Origin: Flavobacteriaceae bacterium
GTDB lineage: Bacteria; Bacteroidota; Bacteroidia; Flavobacteriales; Flavobacteriaceae
Direction: 5' to 3'
Assembly (NCBI GenBank): GCA_017852395.1
Contig: JAFMLE010000005.1
Span: forward strand, 37,224 to 101,223
Length of the DNA: 64,000 nt
Under the pieces are notes generated by a model that was given only the letters and a program-made list of their open reading frames with translations, ran no database searches and was not told the DNA's origin. This document shows positions 35,613 to 45,458 of this stretch, piece after piece (the first letter of the stretch is position 1; each line of letters begins with the position of its first letter). The position numbers and the translations under genes are program-made.

Positions 35613-36940
35613 CCCACTAATTGCCAGAGCTCAAAAGCAATAAGCATAAGAACAAACCCCACAAGACCTTGTATGAGCGTTGCAAACGTATGGGTTTTAT
35701 AGGCTTCCTTGAGGCTTAGGCCGCCCAGCTGGCTAACAATCCAAAAATACGAGTCGTTGGCATGTGATATTGTCATTGCTCCCGTACCAACCGCCATCAA
35801 CGTCCAAATTTTGCCCATTTCATTGTCAAGACCCCAACCGCTAAGTAAAGGAAACACAATAGAAGAAGCCGTGATAATGGCAACCGTAGAGGACCCTTGA
35901 GCAGTCTTAAGTAAAGCCGCTAATAGAAACGGTATTGCGATCCCCATGCTGGGGCGAAGCGCTAAGGTTTGAAGCGATGCCGAGATATCAACTTGCTGAA
36001 GAACCACCCCCAACGCGCCACCCATTGCAGTAATCAAAAGGATGGGCGCTGCTTGAACGATGCCCTTATGAAGCACCTGTTTGCGGTCTACATGTTGTTT
36101 TTTGCATACCAAAAATGCAAGAAATACGCCGCTAAGAAGTGCATTGGTAGGGTCGCCAAAAAATTTAAAAATTGGCACTATGTCTTCATAGAAAAGAAAT
36201 GGAGCCGCTGCTCCAAGCGCCATAAAAAGAATAGGAACCCCAATTGGTGCAAGGGCCCAATAAAGTGACGGTAGGGGTTTCGTCTGATCCAAAAAAAGTG
36301 AATCGAATTCTACTGACGCTGAATTTATTGGGTTACGGCGATAAAGATAATAGGCGAAGCCTGCCCCTACTAGCATCAGCAATAATGCAAAAAAACCACC
36401 AACAACAAACAGTAAAAATAAATTTGTGAGTTCTAAGTTGGCAGCAGCAGCAAGAGGACCCGGTGTTGGAGGAACCAAAACGTGCGTGGCAAATAATCCC
36501 GTTGAAAGTGAGACCGTCAAAGCATTTCTTAGGGTTTTTTGATTCCCCGCCAACTTTTTGGTCAATGGCGCTAAAATAACAAACGCAGCATCGCAAAAGA
36601 CAGGAATGGCCACAACATAACCAATTGCACCAACAACAAAAGGCAAGGGCAGTCGAGTCAAAAATTTTAACAGCCCCTGGGCCAATGCTGTTGTTCCGCC
36701 ACAGGCCTCTAAGGCAGCGCCTATCCATGCCCCATAGAGAATCAGTAAACCAATATTTTGCAGTGTTTTGCCAAATCCTCCACCAATTATTGCGCTGATC
36801 TGATGGAGTGGTAGTCCCAACAAAAATGCCAAGCCAAAAGCACTGATCAATAGTACCACAAAAGGGTGCCATTTGAGATAACTGGTCCCAATGATAATCC
36901 AAACGATTGCCATTGTGATATACATTAGCTCTATTGCCAT
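35609..36940 (-). CDS. GntP-family gluconate/glycerate-type permease
   Basis: A 443-residue inner-membrane H+ symporter of the GntP family with about 12-14 helices. Motifs: GGGFGKTLQNIGLLIL, FCDAAFVILAPL, PPTPGPLAAAANL and SHANDSYFWIVSQLGG are hallmarks of the family (gluconate, idonate, glycerate-like substrates). Its start overlaps the glycerate kinase gene end by 10 bp, so a glycerate-related sugar acid is the probable substrate. Start codon is ATG at 36940. Confidence 0.94.
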   Translation of the reverse strand: MAIELMYITMAIVWIIIGTSYLKWHPFVVLLISAFGLAFLLGLPLHQISAIIGGGFGKTLQNIGLLILYGAWIGAALEACGGTTALAQGLLKFLTRLPLPFVVGAIGYVVAIPVFCDAAFVILAPLTKKLAGNQKTLRNALTVSLSTGLFATHVLVPPTPGPLAAAANLELTNLFLLFVVGGFFALLLMLVGAGFAYYLYRRNPINSASVEFDSLFLDQTKPLPSLYWALAPIGVPILFMALGAAAPFLFYEDIVPIFKFFGDPTNALLSGVFLAFLVCKKQHVDRKQVLHKGIVQAAPILLITAMGGALGVVLQQVDISASLQTLALRPSMGIAIPFLLAALLKTAQGSSTVAIITASSIVFPLLSGWGLDNEMGKIWTLMAVGTGAMTISHANDSYFWIVSQLGGLSLKEAYKTHTFATLIQGLVGFVLMLIAFELWQLVG

Positions 36941-38061
36941 TTTGTTTTTTTTAAGGTTTGTACTACTTTTTGCTCTAATAAGGTCGCCGCCTGCTTTTTG
37001 GCCATTTCAAAATCCATTGTTTGAGGAGTAATCGAAAAGGCCTTTTGAATCCCATGTGCAAGACAATTTTCTTGGGATGCTGAAACGCTTCCTGCATACG
37101 CCCAAACCGGTTTTTGATGGTCTCTTGCGCGGCTTGCTATTTGGGAAATTAGCTTTCCATAAAAAGTTTGTTCGTCAAGATGCCCCTCGCCTGTGATAAT
37201 GAGGTCCGCGGCTTTAATTTTTTCATCCAATTGAGAAAAGGATGCTAAAAGTTCAAAACCAGGACATAGGCTTGCGTTGAGAAATGGTAACAGCCCTGCG
37301 GCTGTGCCTCCTGCTGCACCTCCTCCTGAAATTGATGCGATATTTGTTCCTGTTTTCATTTCAATGAGGGCTGCCATATTTTTTGTGTAGCTCTCAATAA
37401 TAGAAATTTGATCTGGACGCGCCCCTTTTTGAGGCGCATAGACCGTTGCAGCTCCTAAGGGTCCCAATAGCGGATTGGTAACATCAGAAGCAAAGATAAA
37501 AGTTGTTTTTTTTATACGTGGATCGAGCAACGTAGTGTCTATGACGGCTGCTTGAGACAAGCCACCCCCCTTGTTGGGAATGGGCCGATGGTTTTGGTCT
37601 AAAATTTTTCCGCCAAGAGCGGCAAAAATTCCCATTCCGAGATCATGGGTTGCGCTACCACCTATACCGATAATGATTTTTTGAATTCCACGATCCAAAG
37701 CCGCTAGAATTTGCAGTCCTGTCCCAAAAGTGGTCGTTTCGATAGGGTTTTTTTCTTGGGCGTTAAGCAATGCTAAACCAGACGCTTGAGACAGTTCGAT
37801 CCAAGCCGTTTTTTCATCATTAAACACAAAGATAGGGGCTCTTAGTTCACGATTGAGTGGGTCTGTCGTTTGTGTAATGACGGTTTGTCCAAGCTTAATG
37901 ATTGTCAATAAATCAAATGCACCTTCTCCCCCGTCCGAAAAGGGCAAATGGGTGCATCTGGCCCCAGGAAATACTTGGGAAACTCCTCGGGCAATTGCCC
38001 TTACTGCTTGACTTGCCGAAAGACTTTCTTTGAAGGAATCAGGTGCAATGAGGATTCTCAA
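36931..38061 (-). CDS. glycerate kinase
   Basis: A 376-residue kinase of the GarK/GlxK family, phosphorylating D-glycerate to 2- or 3-phosphoglycerate. Motifs: APDSFKESLSASQAVRAI at the N-terminus, PFSDGGEGAFDLL, IGIGGSATHDLGMGIFAALG and ITGEGHLDEQTFYGKL. Length is normal. Start TTG lies 2 bp after the ypdA-like gene; the end overlaps the GntP permease by 10 bp. Permease and kinase together take up and activate glycerate. Confidence 0.94.
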   Translation of the reverse strand: MRILIAPDSFKESLSASQAVRAIARGVSQVFPGARCTHLPFSDGGEGAFDLLTIIKLGQTVITQTTDPLNRELRAPIFVFNDEKTAWIELSQASGLALLNAQEKNPIETTTFGTGLQILAALDRGIQKIIIGIGGSATHDLGMGIFAALGGKILDQNHRPIPNKGGGLSQAAVIDTTLLDPRIKKTTFIFASDVTNPLLGPLGAATVYAPQKGARPDQISIIESYTKNMAALIEMKTGTNIASISGGGAAGGTAAGLLPFLNASLCPGFELLASFSQLDEKIKAADLIITGEGHLDEQTFYGKLISQIASRARDHQKPVWAYAGSVSASQENCLAHGIQKAFSITPQTMDFEMAKKQAATLLEQKVVQTLKKTKWQ

Positions 38062-38063
38062 TT

Positions 38064-39026
38064 TTAACGTTTATTTTTAATTGCTTGGATGATCAGGGGG
38101 GCGTGTGCCCTAGAATTCTCGATAAACCATTTGTTTGTCCGAAGCCCTCCACAAACGACCCCTGCTAGATACACCCCGTGGGCGTTGGATTCCATGGTTT
38201 CTGGGTGGTAAATGGGCGTGTGGTCTGCATCGTCTTGAAACTGTACCCCCAATTTTTCTAATAGTGAAAAATTGGGTTGGTACCCGGTCATCGCCAAGAC
38301 AAAATCATTTTTAATTTCCACGGTTTGTTTGGGGGTTTTGAAGCGGACTGTTGTTTCGGTAATTGCAACAATATTGGACTCGAAGTGTGCGGTGATGCTC
38401 CCTTCTTCTATCCGATTGACAATATCAGGACGAGCCCAGTACTTTACGTTTTCTCCGATTTTTTTTTCGCGGATAATCATGGTGACACTTTTTGCCCCTT
38501 TTCTATAGGTTTCTAGTGCGGCATCTACAGCAGAATTGGCCGCTCCTACAACAACAACATCCATGTTATAATAAGGGTGGGGCTCACTGTAGTAGTGACG
38601 AACTTTGGGCAGTTGCTCTCCCGCTACGTTCAGTGGATATGGAAAGTCATAGAATCCCGTTGCAACAATAATATTTTTGCATTGGTAACTGTTTTTTTCG
38701 GACAGGAGTTTAAAACCGTTTTGATGTTTTTCAAAAGTGTGAATCTCTTCGTAGAGGCTGGGGTTGAGATTCCAATGGGTGCACACCCTTCGATAGTACT
38801 CGAGGGCTTCGGCACGTGTTGGTTTGGGATTCTGTGAAATAAAAGGAATATCGCCAATTTCTAATCGATCTGAGGTCGAAAAAAAAGTCATGTTAAGCGG
38901 ATAGCGGTAGATCGAATTGACCAAGGGGCCTTTATCAAAAATATGAAAAGACAATCCGGCCTTTTGAGCGGCAATTCCACAAGCCATTCCAATAGGACCA
39001 GCCCCAATAATAATCAAATCTTTCAT
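38064..39026 (-). CDS. YpdA-family putative bacillithiol disulfide reductase
   Basis: A 320-residue FAD/NAD(P)H flavoprotein of the thioredoxin-reductase-like YpdA (Bdr) family. The FAD motif is IIGAGPIGMACGIAA at residues 5-19, and the NAD(P)H motif is VVVGAANSAVDAAL near residue 165. Typical YpdA sequence is NMTFFSTSDRLEIGDIPF. There is no CxxC redox pair, as expected for YpdA. It recycles oxidised bacillithiol in Firmicutes; bacillithiol is also reported in Bacteroidota. It is the first gene of a ypdA-glycerate kinase-gntP unit. Confidence 0.9.
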   Translation of the reverse strand: MKDLIIIGAGPIGMACGIAAQKAGLSFHIFDKGPLVNSIYRYPLNMTFFSTSDRLEIGDIPFISQNPKPTRAEALEYYRRVCTHWNLNPSLYEEIHTFEKHQNGFKLLSEKNSYQCKNIIVATGFYDFPYPLNVAGEQLPKVRHYYSEPHPYYNMDVVVVGAANSAVDAALETYRKGAKSVTMIIREKKIGENVKYWARPDIVNRIEEGSITAHFESNIVAITETTVRFKTPKQTVEIKNDFVLAMTGYQPNFSLLEKLGVQFQDDADHTPIYHPETMESNAHGVYLAGVVCGGLRTNKWFIENSRAHAPLIIQAIKNKR

Positions 39027-39072
39027 ACGGCAATTTACGAAGCCCCTGTTTGAGAAAAAATAATTTTTTAAT

Positions 39073-39132
39073 ATAAGAAAATCTTATTTCTACGGCGTAT
39101 TTAATTGAATTAAAGCTATTATTTGACAAATA
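39073..39132. promoter_or_regulatory. three consecutive inverted repeats upstream of ypdA-like gene
   Basis: Three perfect AT-rich dyads lie in the 150-bp gap: ATAAGA/TCTTAT (39073-39087, 3-base centre), TTTAATT/AATTAAA (39100-39114, 1-base centre) and TATTTG/CAAATA (39120-39132, 1-base centre). They lie upstream of the minus-strand unit starting at 39026. They look like protein-binding sites rather than terminators; no T run follows. Confidence 0.35.
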
Positions 39133-39176
39133 TTCTTTAAATAAAAGATGGCAAAACAAGGTTTTATAGTTTTTTA

Positions 39177-40217
39177 TTATGTTTTTTGTTTTAACAATAG
39201 TTTTTGTCTACCATATAACATGAGCGTACAAACTATTAACAACAATATCGCGGCCTTGAGCGATACGTAGACCCATACAACACCTGCCAAAACAGCACAC
39301 CAGAGCAGAAAAAAGACTCCTCCAAGTATGTATTTTAAAGAGGCATGAAAAACATCATCTTCAAAAAGAGACAGTACTTTGCGTAGCGCGAAAAGGGGTG
39401 GAAAATGGACAAGATTTGTGACAAACAAAAAAGGCTTTGTCCAACGAGGGATCGCTTTTGGTTGTGCTAAATCACTGCCCTTTTCTAACTTCTTTTTTAA
39501 GACGTCAAATGCTAAGCGGGTGTTTGTTGCGTGTATAAACCTTTTTTTGTGTTGGTAATTTGCATCGTTATCGGGCAACCAAAGGGTTTGCCTCATTTCA
39601 TCGGCTAACACGTTTTTGAGCGTATTAATCGATTTGACAAGTTGTGCTTCGCTTTGACAATATTTGCCAACAGATATCGGCGTGCCAAAAACCAAATGTA
39701 CATCAGCAAGCGGGCGTTTATGACTTCCATAGTTGATGCCTACAGGGACAATAAACATGGGGGTTTCTGGGTGCTTTAGCTGCGCTTGGCACATCAGCCG
39801 ACTGCTTCCTTTGGAGAGGGGTTGCAAAAAATATTCGCCGTGATGCCCTCCTTCAGAAAACATCATGATGCTTCCGCCTTTGGCAAGTATGTCAAAACAC
39901 TTTTCGAACGTAGCCTCGTTGTTCTTGAGGCTACTATACCCGTTTCGAATACGAAAAACCGGGAGCATTTGCAAGGCGTCCAAAAACCACTGAAGTCGCC
40001 CTCCAAAAACATCGCCGCGCGTAAGTGATGTAACGGGTTTGGGGCAGTAAGAGCCGACCAAAAGAGGGTCCAAAAAAGCGTTTTGATGATTGGGCGAAAA
40101 TAACACACCCCCCGATCTAGGCACCTGTTCTAAGCCATAGACACAAACTCTTCTAAAATAAAAGTAGTTGTATAGTCTAAGGCCATATTTTACTAAAAAA
40201 TAAAATCCTTTTTTCAT
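39177..40217 (-). CDS. 1-acyl-glycerol-3-phosphate acyltransferase-like protein (PlsC family)
   Basis: A 346-residue membrane-associated acyltransferase. The HX4D catalytic motif is in SPNHQNAFLDPLLVG (about residue 43-49), and the glycerophosphate-binding motif FPEGTR appears as FSEGGHHGEY near 120. The N-terminus is hydrophobic and basic; the C-terminus has two or three membrane helices (GGVFFLLWCAVLAGVVWVYV). It is longer than PlsC (about 245 residues) by its C-terminal part. The exact acceptor is not clear; a lysophospholipid or glycolipid precursor is likely. Confidence 0.88.
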   Translation of the reverse strand: MKKGFYFLVKYGLRLYNYFYFRRVCVYGLEQVPRSGGVLFSPNHQNAFLDPLLVGSYCPKPVTSLTRGDVFGGRLQWFLDALQMLPVFRIRNGYSSLKNNEATFEKCFDILAKGGSIMMFSEGGHHGEYFLQPLSKGSSRLMCQAQLKHPETPMFIVPVGINYGSHKRPLADVHLVFGTPISVGKYCQSEAQLVKSINTLKNVLADEMRQTLWLPDNDANYQHKKRFIHATNTRLAFDVLKKKLEKGSDLAQPKAIPRWTKPFLFVTNLVHFPPLFALRKVLSLFEDDVFHASLKYILGGVFFLLWCAVLAGVVWVYVSLKAAILLLIVCTLMLYGRQKLLLKQKT

Positions 40218-40447
40218 CCGATGTGCTAAGCTATTAATTCAAAAAATAGGGACAAAGTCTTTGCCGTTTTTAATCTAGAAATCCGTTTTGTTGCCTAATT
40301 AGATCGGTTTAGGGAGGTTTGTATAAAAACAGAAAAAAAGACGTTGTACCTAAAAAAATGTTATCTTCACATGATGAGCCTGTTTTGAGGTCTCTGTGCG
40401 CCCCTATTTTACTAGAACGTAACCGCTTACAAAAACAAACAATTAAT

Positions 40448-43411
40448 ATGAAAAACCTTTTTTTATTCAGTTTTTTGATGGCCTTCAGTTTTTCAGTGAT
40501 GGCACAGCAAATTACCGGAACTGTATCTGACGAAAACGGAGACCCTCTTCCAGGAGCTTCTATCGTCGTAGAAGGAACCTCTGTTGGGGTAACTTCTGAT
40601 TTTGACGGAAACTTTTCGGTTTCTGCGGCTGTTGGCGACCAACTTACCATAAGCTATGTGGGGTATCAAACCCAAACCATAGATGTGAGTTCTTCGTCCA
40701 GCATCAACGTTCAAATGGCCCTAGGCAGCGCCTTAGACGAGGTGATTATTTCGGCTTCACGAAGAGCCGAAAAAGTGCAAGATGCACCTGCTTCTGTGTC
40801 GCTGATCACGGCCTCCGACATCGAAAATTCGGCCAACGTCGCCGATCCTGTCCGAAACCTTGTAAACATCCCCGGGGTGCAAATTCAACAACAATCTGCC
40901 AACTCGCTTAATTTTGAAATGCGCGCTGGTTCAGGAGTTTTTGGAACCTCTACATTCCCAATTTTAGACTACAGGTACTTAATTTCTCCAGCTTCTGGAT
41001 TGTTTATCACCTCTCAAACCGGTCTTTCTAACATTGATATAGAAAGAATTGAGGTGGTACGTGGAGCAGCTTCTGCGCTCTATGGTCCTGGAGTTACTTC
41101 TGGGGTGGTACACTTTTTGTCTAAAAAAGCCATTGACCATCCAGGCACTACAGTAGAGTTGTTTGGAGGGACACAGTCCACTATGGGAGGTGCAATCCGC
41201 CATGCCTATGCAAACAAAAGCAAAACTTTTGGGTTTAAAATCAACGCCCGCTACAGCAAAGGAGACGAGTTTGAACTTGATCCCATTCGTGATGCAGATG
41301 TAATCGATGGTTTTGCTCGTTCAATACGTCAGCCATCAATTACCAATCAAATGGTAGATGCTACTAAGCCTGGAAAAAAATTGCTTACCATGAGTGATTT
41401 GGACCCCGATGGAGATGGTAATCCACTTGCAAGTGAATACCGCAACTATTCGGCCAACGCACATTTAGAATTTCGTCCCAATGACACTACCTCAGCAGTG
41501 CTTTCTGGAGGACTCTCTAACGGTAACGGATTGTTTTTTAACTCACAGGGTTATGGGCTAATCCAAGGGAACGATTATTGGGGACAAGCACGTGTACAGT
41601 CCGGAGGCTTGTTTGCCCAAGTGTATTATAACTACAACGATGGTGGAGACGAAAACAATCCGACGTTCTTGTACAGCTCTGGCTTTAGACAAGTTACCAA
41701 GCGTGCTGCTCTCGAAGCCCAACTACAATACAACTTTGATGTAGAAAGTTTCTTAGACTCGAACTTTACAGTGGGGATGGACTACAGAAACAATGCTACA
41801 GATTCTGAATACACCCTTTTTGGACGCAATGACGATGACGACCCCTACATAATTACAGGTGTTTACGGTCAAGGAACCTCGCGTTTGAGTGACAAACTCG
41901 ACTTGACTTATGCGTTGCGTTATGACAAAATCAACTTTATCGATGAAGGGGCTATTGCTCCTCGTATCGCTTTGGTATGGAAGCCATCTGCCACATCAAG
42001 CTGGAGACTTTCATATAACGAGTCTACTTTTGGACCAACCGCGCTAGAAACGTATATTGATTTCCCGGTACAAACCCTTGCTCCTGGCATTGCTGATGTT
42101 TGGCTATCTGGTCAAATTGACGCACAAGGATTTGGTGCTAACCCTTCAATTGAATTGTTGGGCTTGGGCACTTCTTTGCCTTACGGTGCTACCAGTGTTC
42201 CTAATGCAATACCTTACGGTGCTGCGGTTGCTGGTGGGTTGTTGGATGCATTGTATGCCGGGTTGAGCGCAGACCCTAGTTATGCTCCTTTGGTCCCATT
42301 GGTACAAAACTTTTTCTCTACATATGTGCCTTCAGGAAGCTTTGGGTCGTTAACTCCTTATAATGTGTTTAATGGCCAAGAAATGCCTGAATTAGTAGGC
42401 ACAGGTCCTGCAGAAATCGGGCGACTTAAATCTTGGGAGGTCGGTTATAAAGGGATGATTAGCGATAAACTAGCGCTTTCTGTAGATCTTTATACCTATG
42501 AGCGTTCTGGATTTACGCAGTTTACGGCAATCGGCCCCACCTATCGTCTAGGCGGAACATCAAGTTTCCCTGCAGAGTTTGGTTCGCTTGTTGCGGGAGA
42601 CCTCTTAAGTGACCCAATGATCAACGGTGCAATAACTGGAGCCGTAACCGCTCAAGTTCAAGCAGGTGTTGAGGCACAATATGCCGCCAATGGCATTCCA
42701 CAAGCGTATTGGGCTACCGGGCTTCCGGCAAATGCTTTGTTTCCTGGTTCTCCAGCAGTTCCTTCTGTTGCAACTGCTACAGCAGCTGCAGCTGGACCTT
42801 ATGTTCAAGGAGCAATTAGCCAAGCAACAGCCTTAGTCGCTGGGGCATTTGGTATGGGTGCGCAAGGCTTTTTATCAGCCATCAACCCTGCCGCTTTTGG
42901 TATCGTAGAAACCGATCGTGTACCGGTTGATAATATGTCACACATCTCCGCTGGATATCGCCGTTATGGAGACGCAACGCGTAGCCATCTTGGTAGTGAT
43001 ATCGCTTTAGAATATTTTGCTACAGATGAGCTTACATGGTGGGCTAACGCTTCGTTATTAAGCCAAAACGTTTGGATTCCTGGTCAAGCTAATGACGATG
43101 ACCTTCCATTTTCATCCTATCTCAACGCACCTAAATTCAAATATCGTTTAGGAATGAATTATAACGGAGACAATGGTATCCGATTTGGACTTGCTTATCA
43201 GCACGATGATTCTTTTGAGTCTGATCAAGGATTTTTTGCGGGTACCGTTCAAGAAAAAGACCTTCTTGACGCCAATATTGGTTATAAATTCAGCAATGGT
43301 ATGTCACTAGACCTATCTGGTACTAACATTGGTGATCTTAGATACCGAGCATTCCCAGGAATGCCAATCATTGGCAGACGTATTCTTTTAAAAGCTACGT
43401 ATAACTTTTAA
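40448..43411 (+). CDS. TonB-dependent outer-membrane receptor 3 with large Ala/Gly-rich inserts
   Basis: A 987-residue receptor. Start ATG 40448 gives a clean signal peptide (MKNLFLFSFLMAFSFSVMAQ); the frame is open 43 codons further up but without a signal. It has a carboxypeptidase-like domain (about 21-95: QITGTVSDENGDPLPGASI), plug (VPASVSLI-like region, LVNIPGVQIQQQSANSLN, GAASALYGPGVTSGV) and barrel ending RILLKATYNF. Residues about 560-650 and 715-825 are low-complexity inserts rich in A, G, P, Y (SVATATAAAAGPYVQGAI), probably outer loops. No SusD gene follows. Ligand unknown. Confidence 0.93.
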   Translation: MKNLFLFSFLMAFSFSVMAQQITGTVSDENGDPLPGASIVVEGTSVGVTSDFDGNFSVSAAVGDQLTISYVGYQTQTIDVSSSSSINVQMALGSALDEVIISASRRAEKVQDAPASVSLITASDIENSANVADPVRNLVNIPGVQIQQQSANSLNFEMRAGSGVFGTSTFPILDYRYLISPASGLFITSQTGLSNIDIERIEVVRGAASALYGPGVTSGVVHFLSKKAIDHPGTTVELFGGTQSTMGGAIRHAYANKSKTFGFKINARYSKGDEFELDPIRDADVIDGFARSIRQPSITNQMVDATKPGKKLLTMSDLDPDGDGNPLASEYRNYSANAHLEFRPNDTTSAVLSGGLSNGNGLFFNSQGYGLIQGNDYWGQARVQSGGLFAQVYYNYNDGGDENNPTFLYSSGFRQVTKRAALEAQLQYNFDVESFLDSNFTVGMDYRNNATDSEYTLFGRNDDDDPYIITGVYGQGTSRLSDKLDLTYALRYDKINFIDEGAIAPRIALVWKPSATSSWRLSYNESTFGPTALETYIDFPVQTLAPGIADVWLSGQIDAQGFGANPSIELLGLGTSLPYGATSVPNAIPYGAAVAGGLLDALYAGLSADPSYAPLVPLVQNFFSTYVPSGSFGSLTPYNVFNGQEMPELVGTGPAEIGRLKSWEVGYKGMISDKLALSVDLYTYERSGFTQFTAIGPTYRLGGTSSFPAEFGSLVAGDLLSDPMINGAITGAVTAQVQAGVEAQYAANGIPQAYWATGLPANALFPGSPAVPSVATATAAAAGPYVQGAISQATALVAGAFGMGAQGFLSAINPAAFGIVETDRVPVDNMSHISAGYRRYGDATRSHLGSDIALEYFATDELTWWANASLLSQNVWIPGQANDDDLPFSSYLNAPKFKYRLGMNYNGDNGIRFGLAYQHDDSFESDQGFFAGTVQEKDLLDANIGYKFSNGMSLDLSGTNIGDLRYRAFPGMPIIGRRILLKATYNF

Positions 43412-43430
43412 AAGTTACCCTTTCAAAACA

Positions 43431-43460
43431 AAAAGGCCTTCTCTATGAAGGCCTTTTTTT
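43431..43460. terminator. terminator after TonB receptor 3
   Basis: An 11-bp perfect stem (AAAAGGCCTTC at 43431-43441, GAAGGCCTTTT at 43447-43457) with a five-base loop is followed by further T residues to 43460. It lies 20 bp after the stop. Confidence 0.92.
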
Positions 43461-43566
43461 ATTTAAAAACAAGCCCAATTAAAAAACGGTTTTGTTTTTG
43501 ATTGAATCGTTAGGAGAAGCTGGACAAAAAATTATTGAAAAACCCTTGATCGGCTTCGCTTTTTAG

Positions 43567-45143
<1,577 letters not shown>

Positions 45144-45144
<1 letters not shown>

Positions 45145-45419
45145 TGTATTTAGAAATCATCTCTCCAGAAGCCACCATTTTTAGTGGCGAAGTAAGTTCG
45201 GTTTCCGTGCCGGGCATCGAAGGATCATTTCAGATGCTTAATAACCATGCCCCGATCGTTTCTTCGCTTAAAAAGGGAACCGTTATCATCAAGGGTGAGA
45301 TTACACTTAATGCAACTCAAAAAGCCTTTTTTACCCAAATTAACGGAGAAACCCTGCTCGAAATCAACTCAGGAACCGTTGAAATGAACCATAACAAGCT
45401 CAACCTGCTTATCGATTAA
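45144..45419 (+). CDS. atpC: F-type ATP synthase epsilon subunit, short form
   Basis: A 91-residue epsilon subunit consisting only of the N-terminal beta-sandwich (YLEIISPEATIFSGEV, GSFQMLNNHAPIVSSL). The C-terminal helical hairpin of E. coli AtpC (139 residues), which inhibits ATP hydrolysis, is missing. The gene starts on the last base of the atpD stop (TAATG), so translation is coupled. The short form is, as far as I recall, normal in this phylum. Confidence 0.94.
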
Positions 45420-45458
45420 ACAAAATCCCGCCCTAGAATCTTACAAAACCTACCTTTT

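Noticed and set aside
40319..40447. 43-codon N-terminal extension of TonB receptor 3
   Set aside because: It opens from a TTG and would hide the clean signal peptide that begins at ATG 40448; the DNA is more likely leader. The 230-bp gap 40218-40447 shows no other gene and only a poor -7 candidate (TATCTTCA at 40362).
45420..45458. Cobalamin riboswitch before the BtuB-like receptor
   Set aside because: Only 39 bp separate it from atpC, too short for a riboswitch, and no B12-box-like sequence is seen; the ligand stays open.
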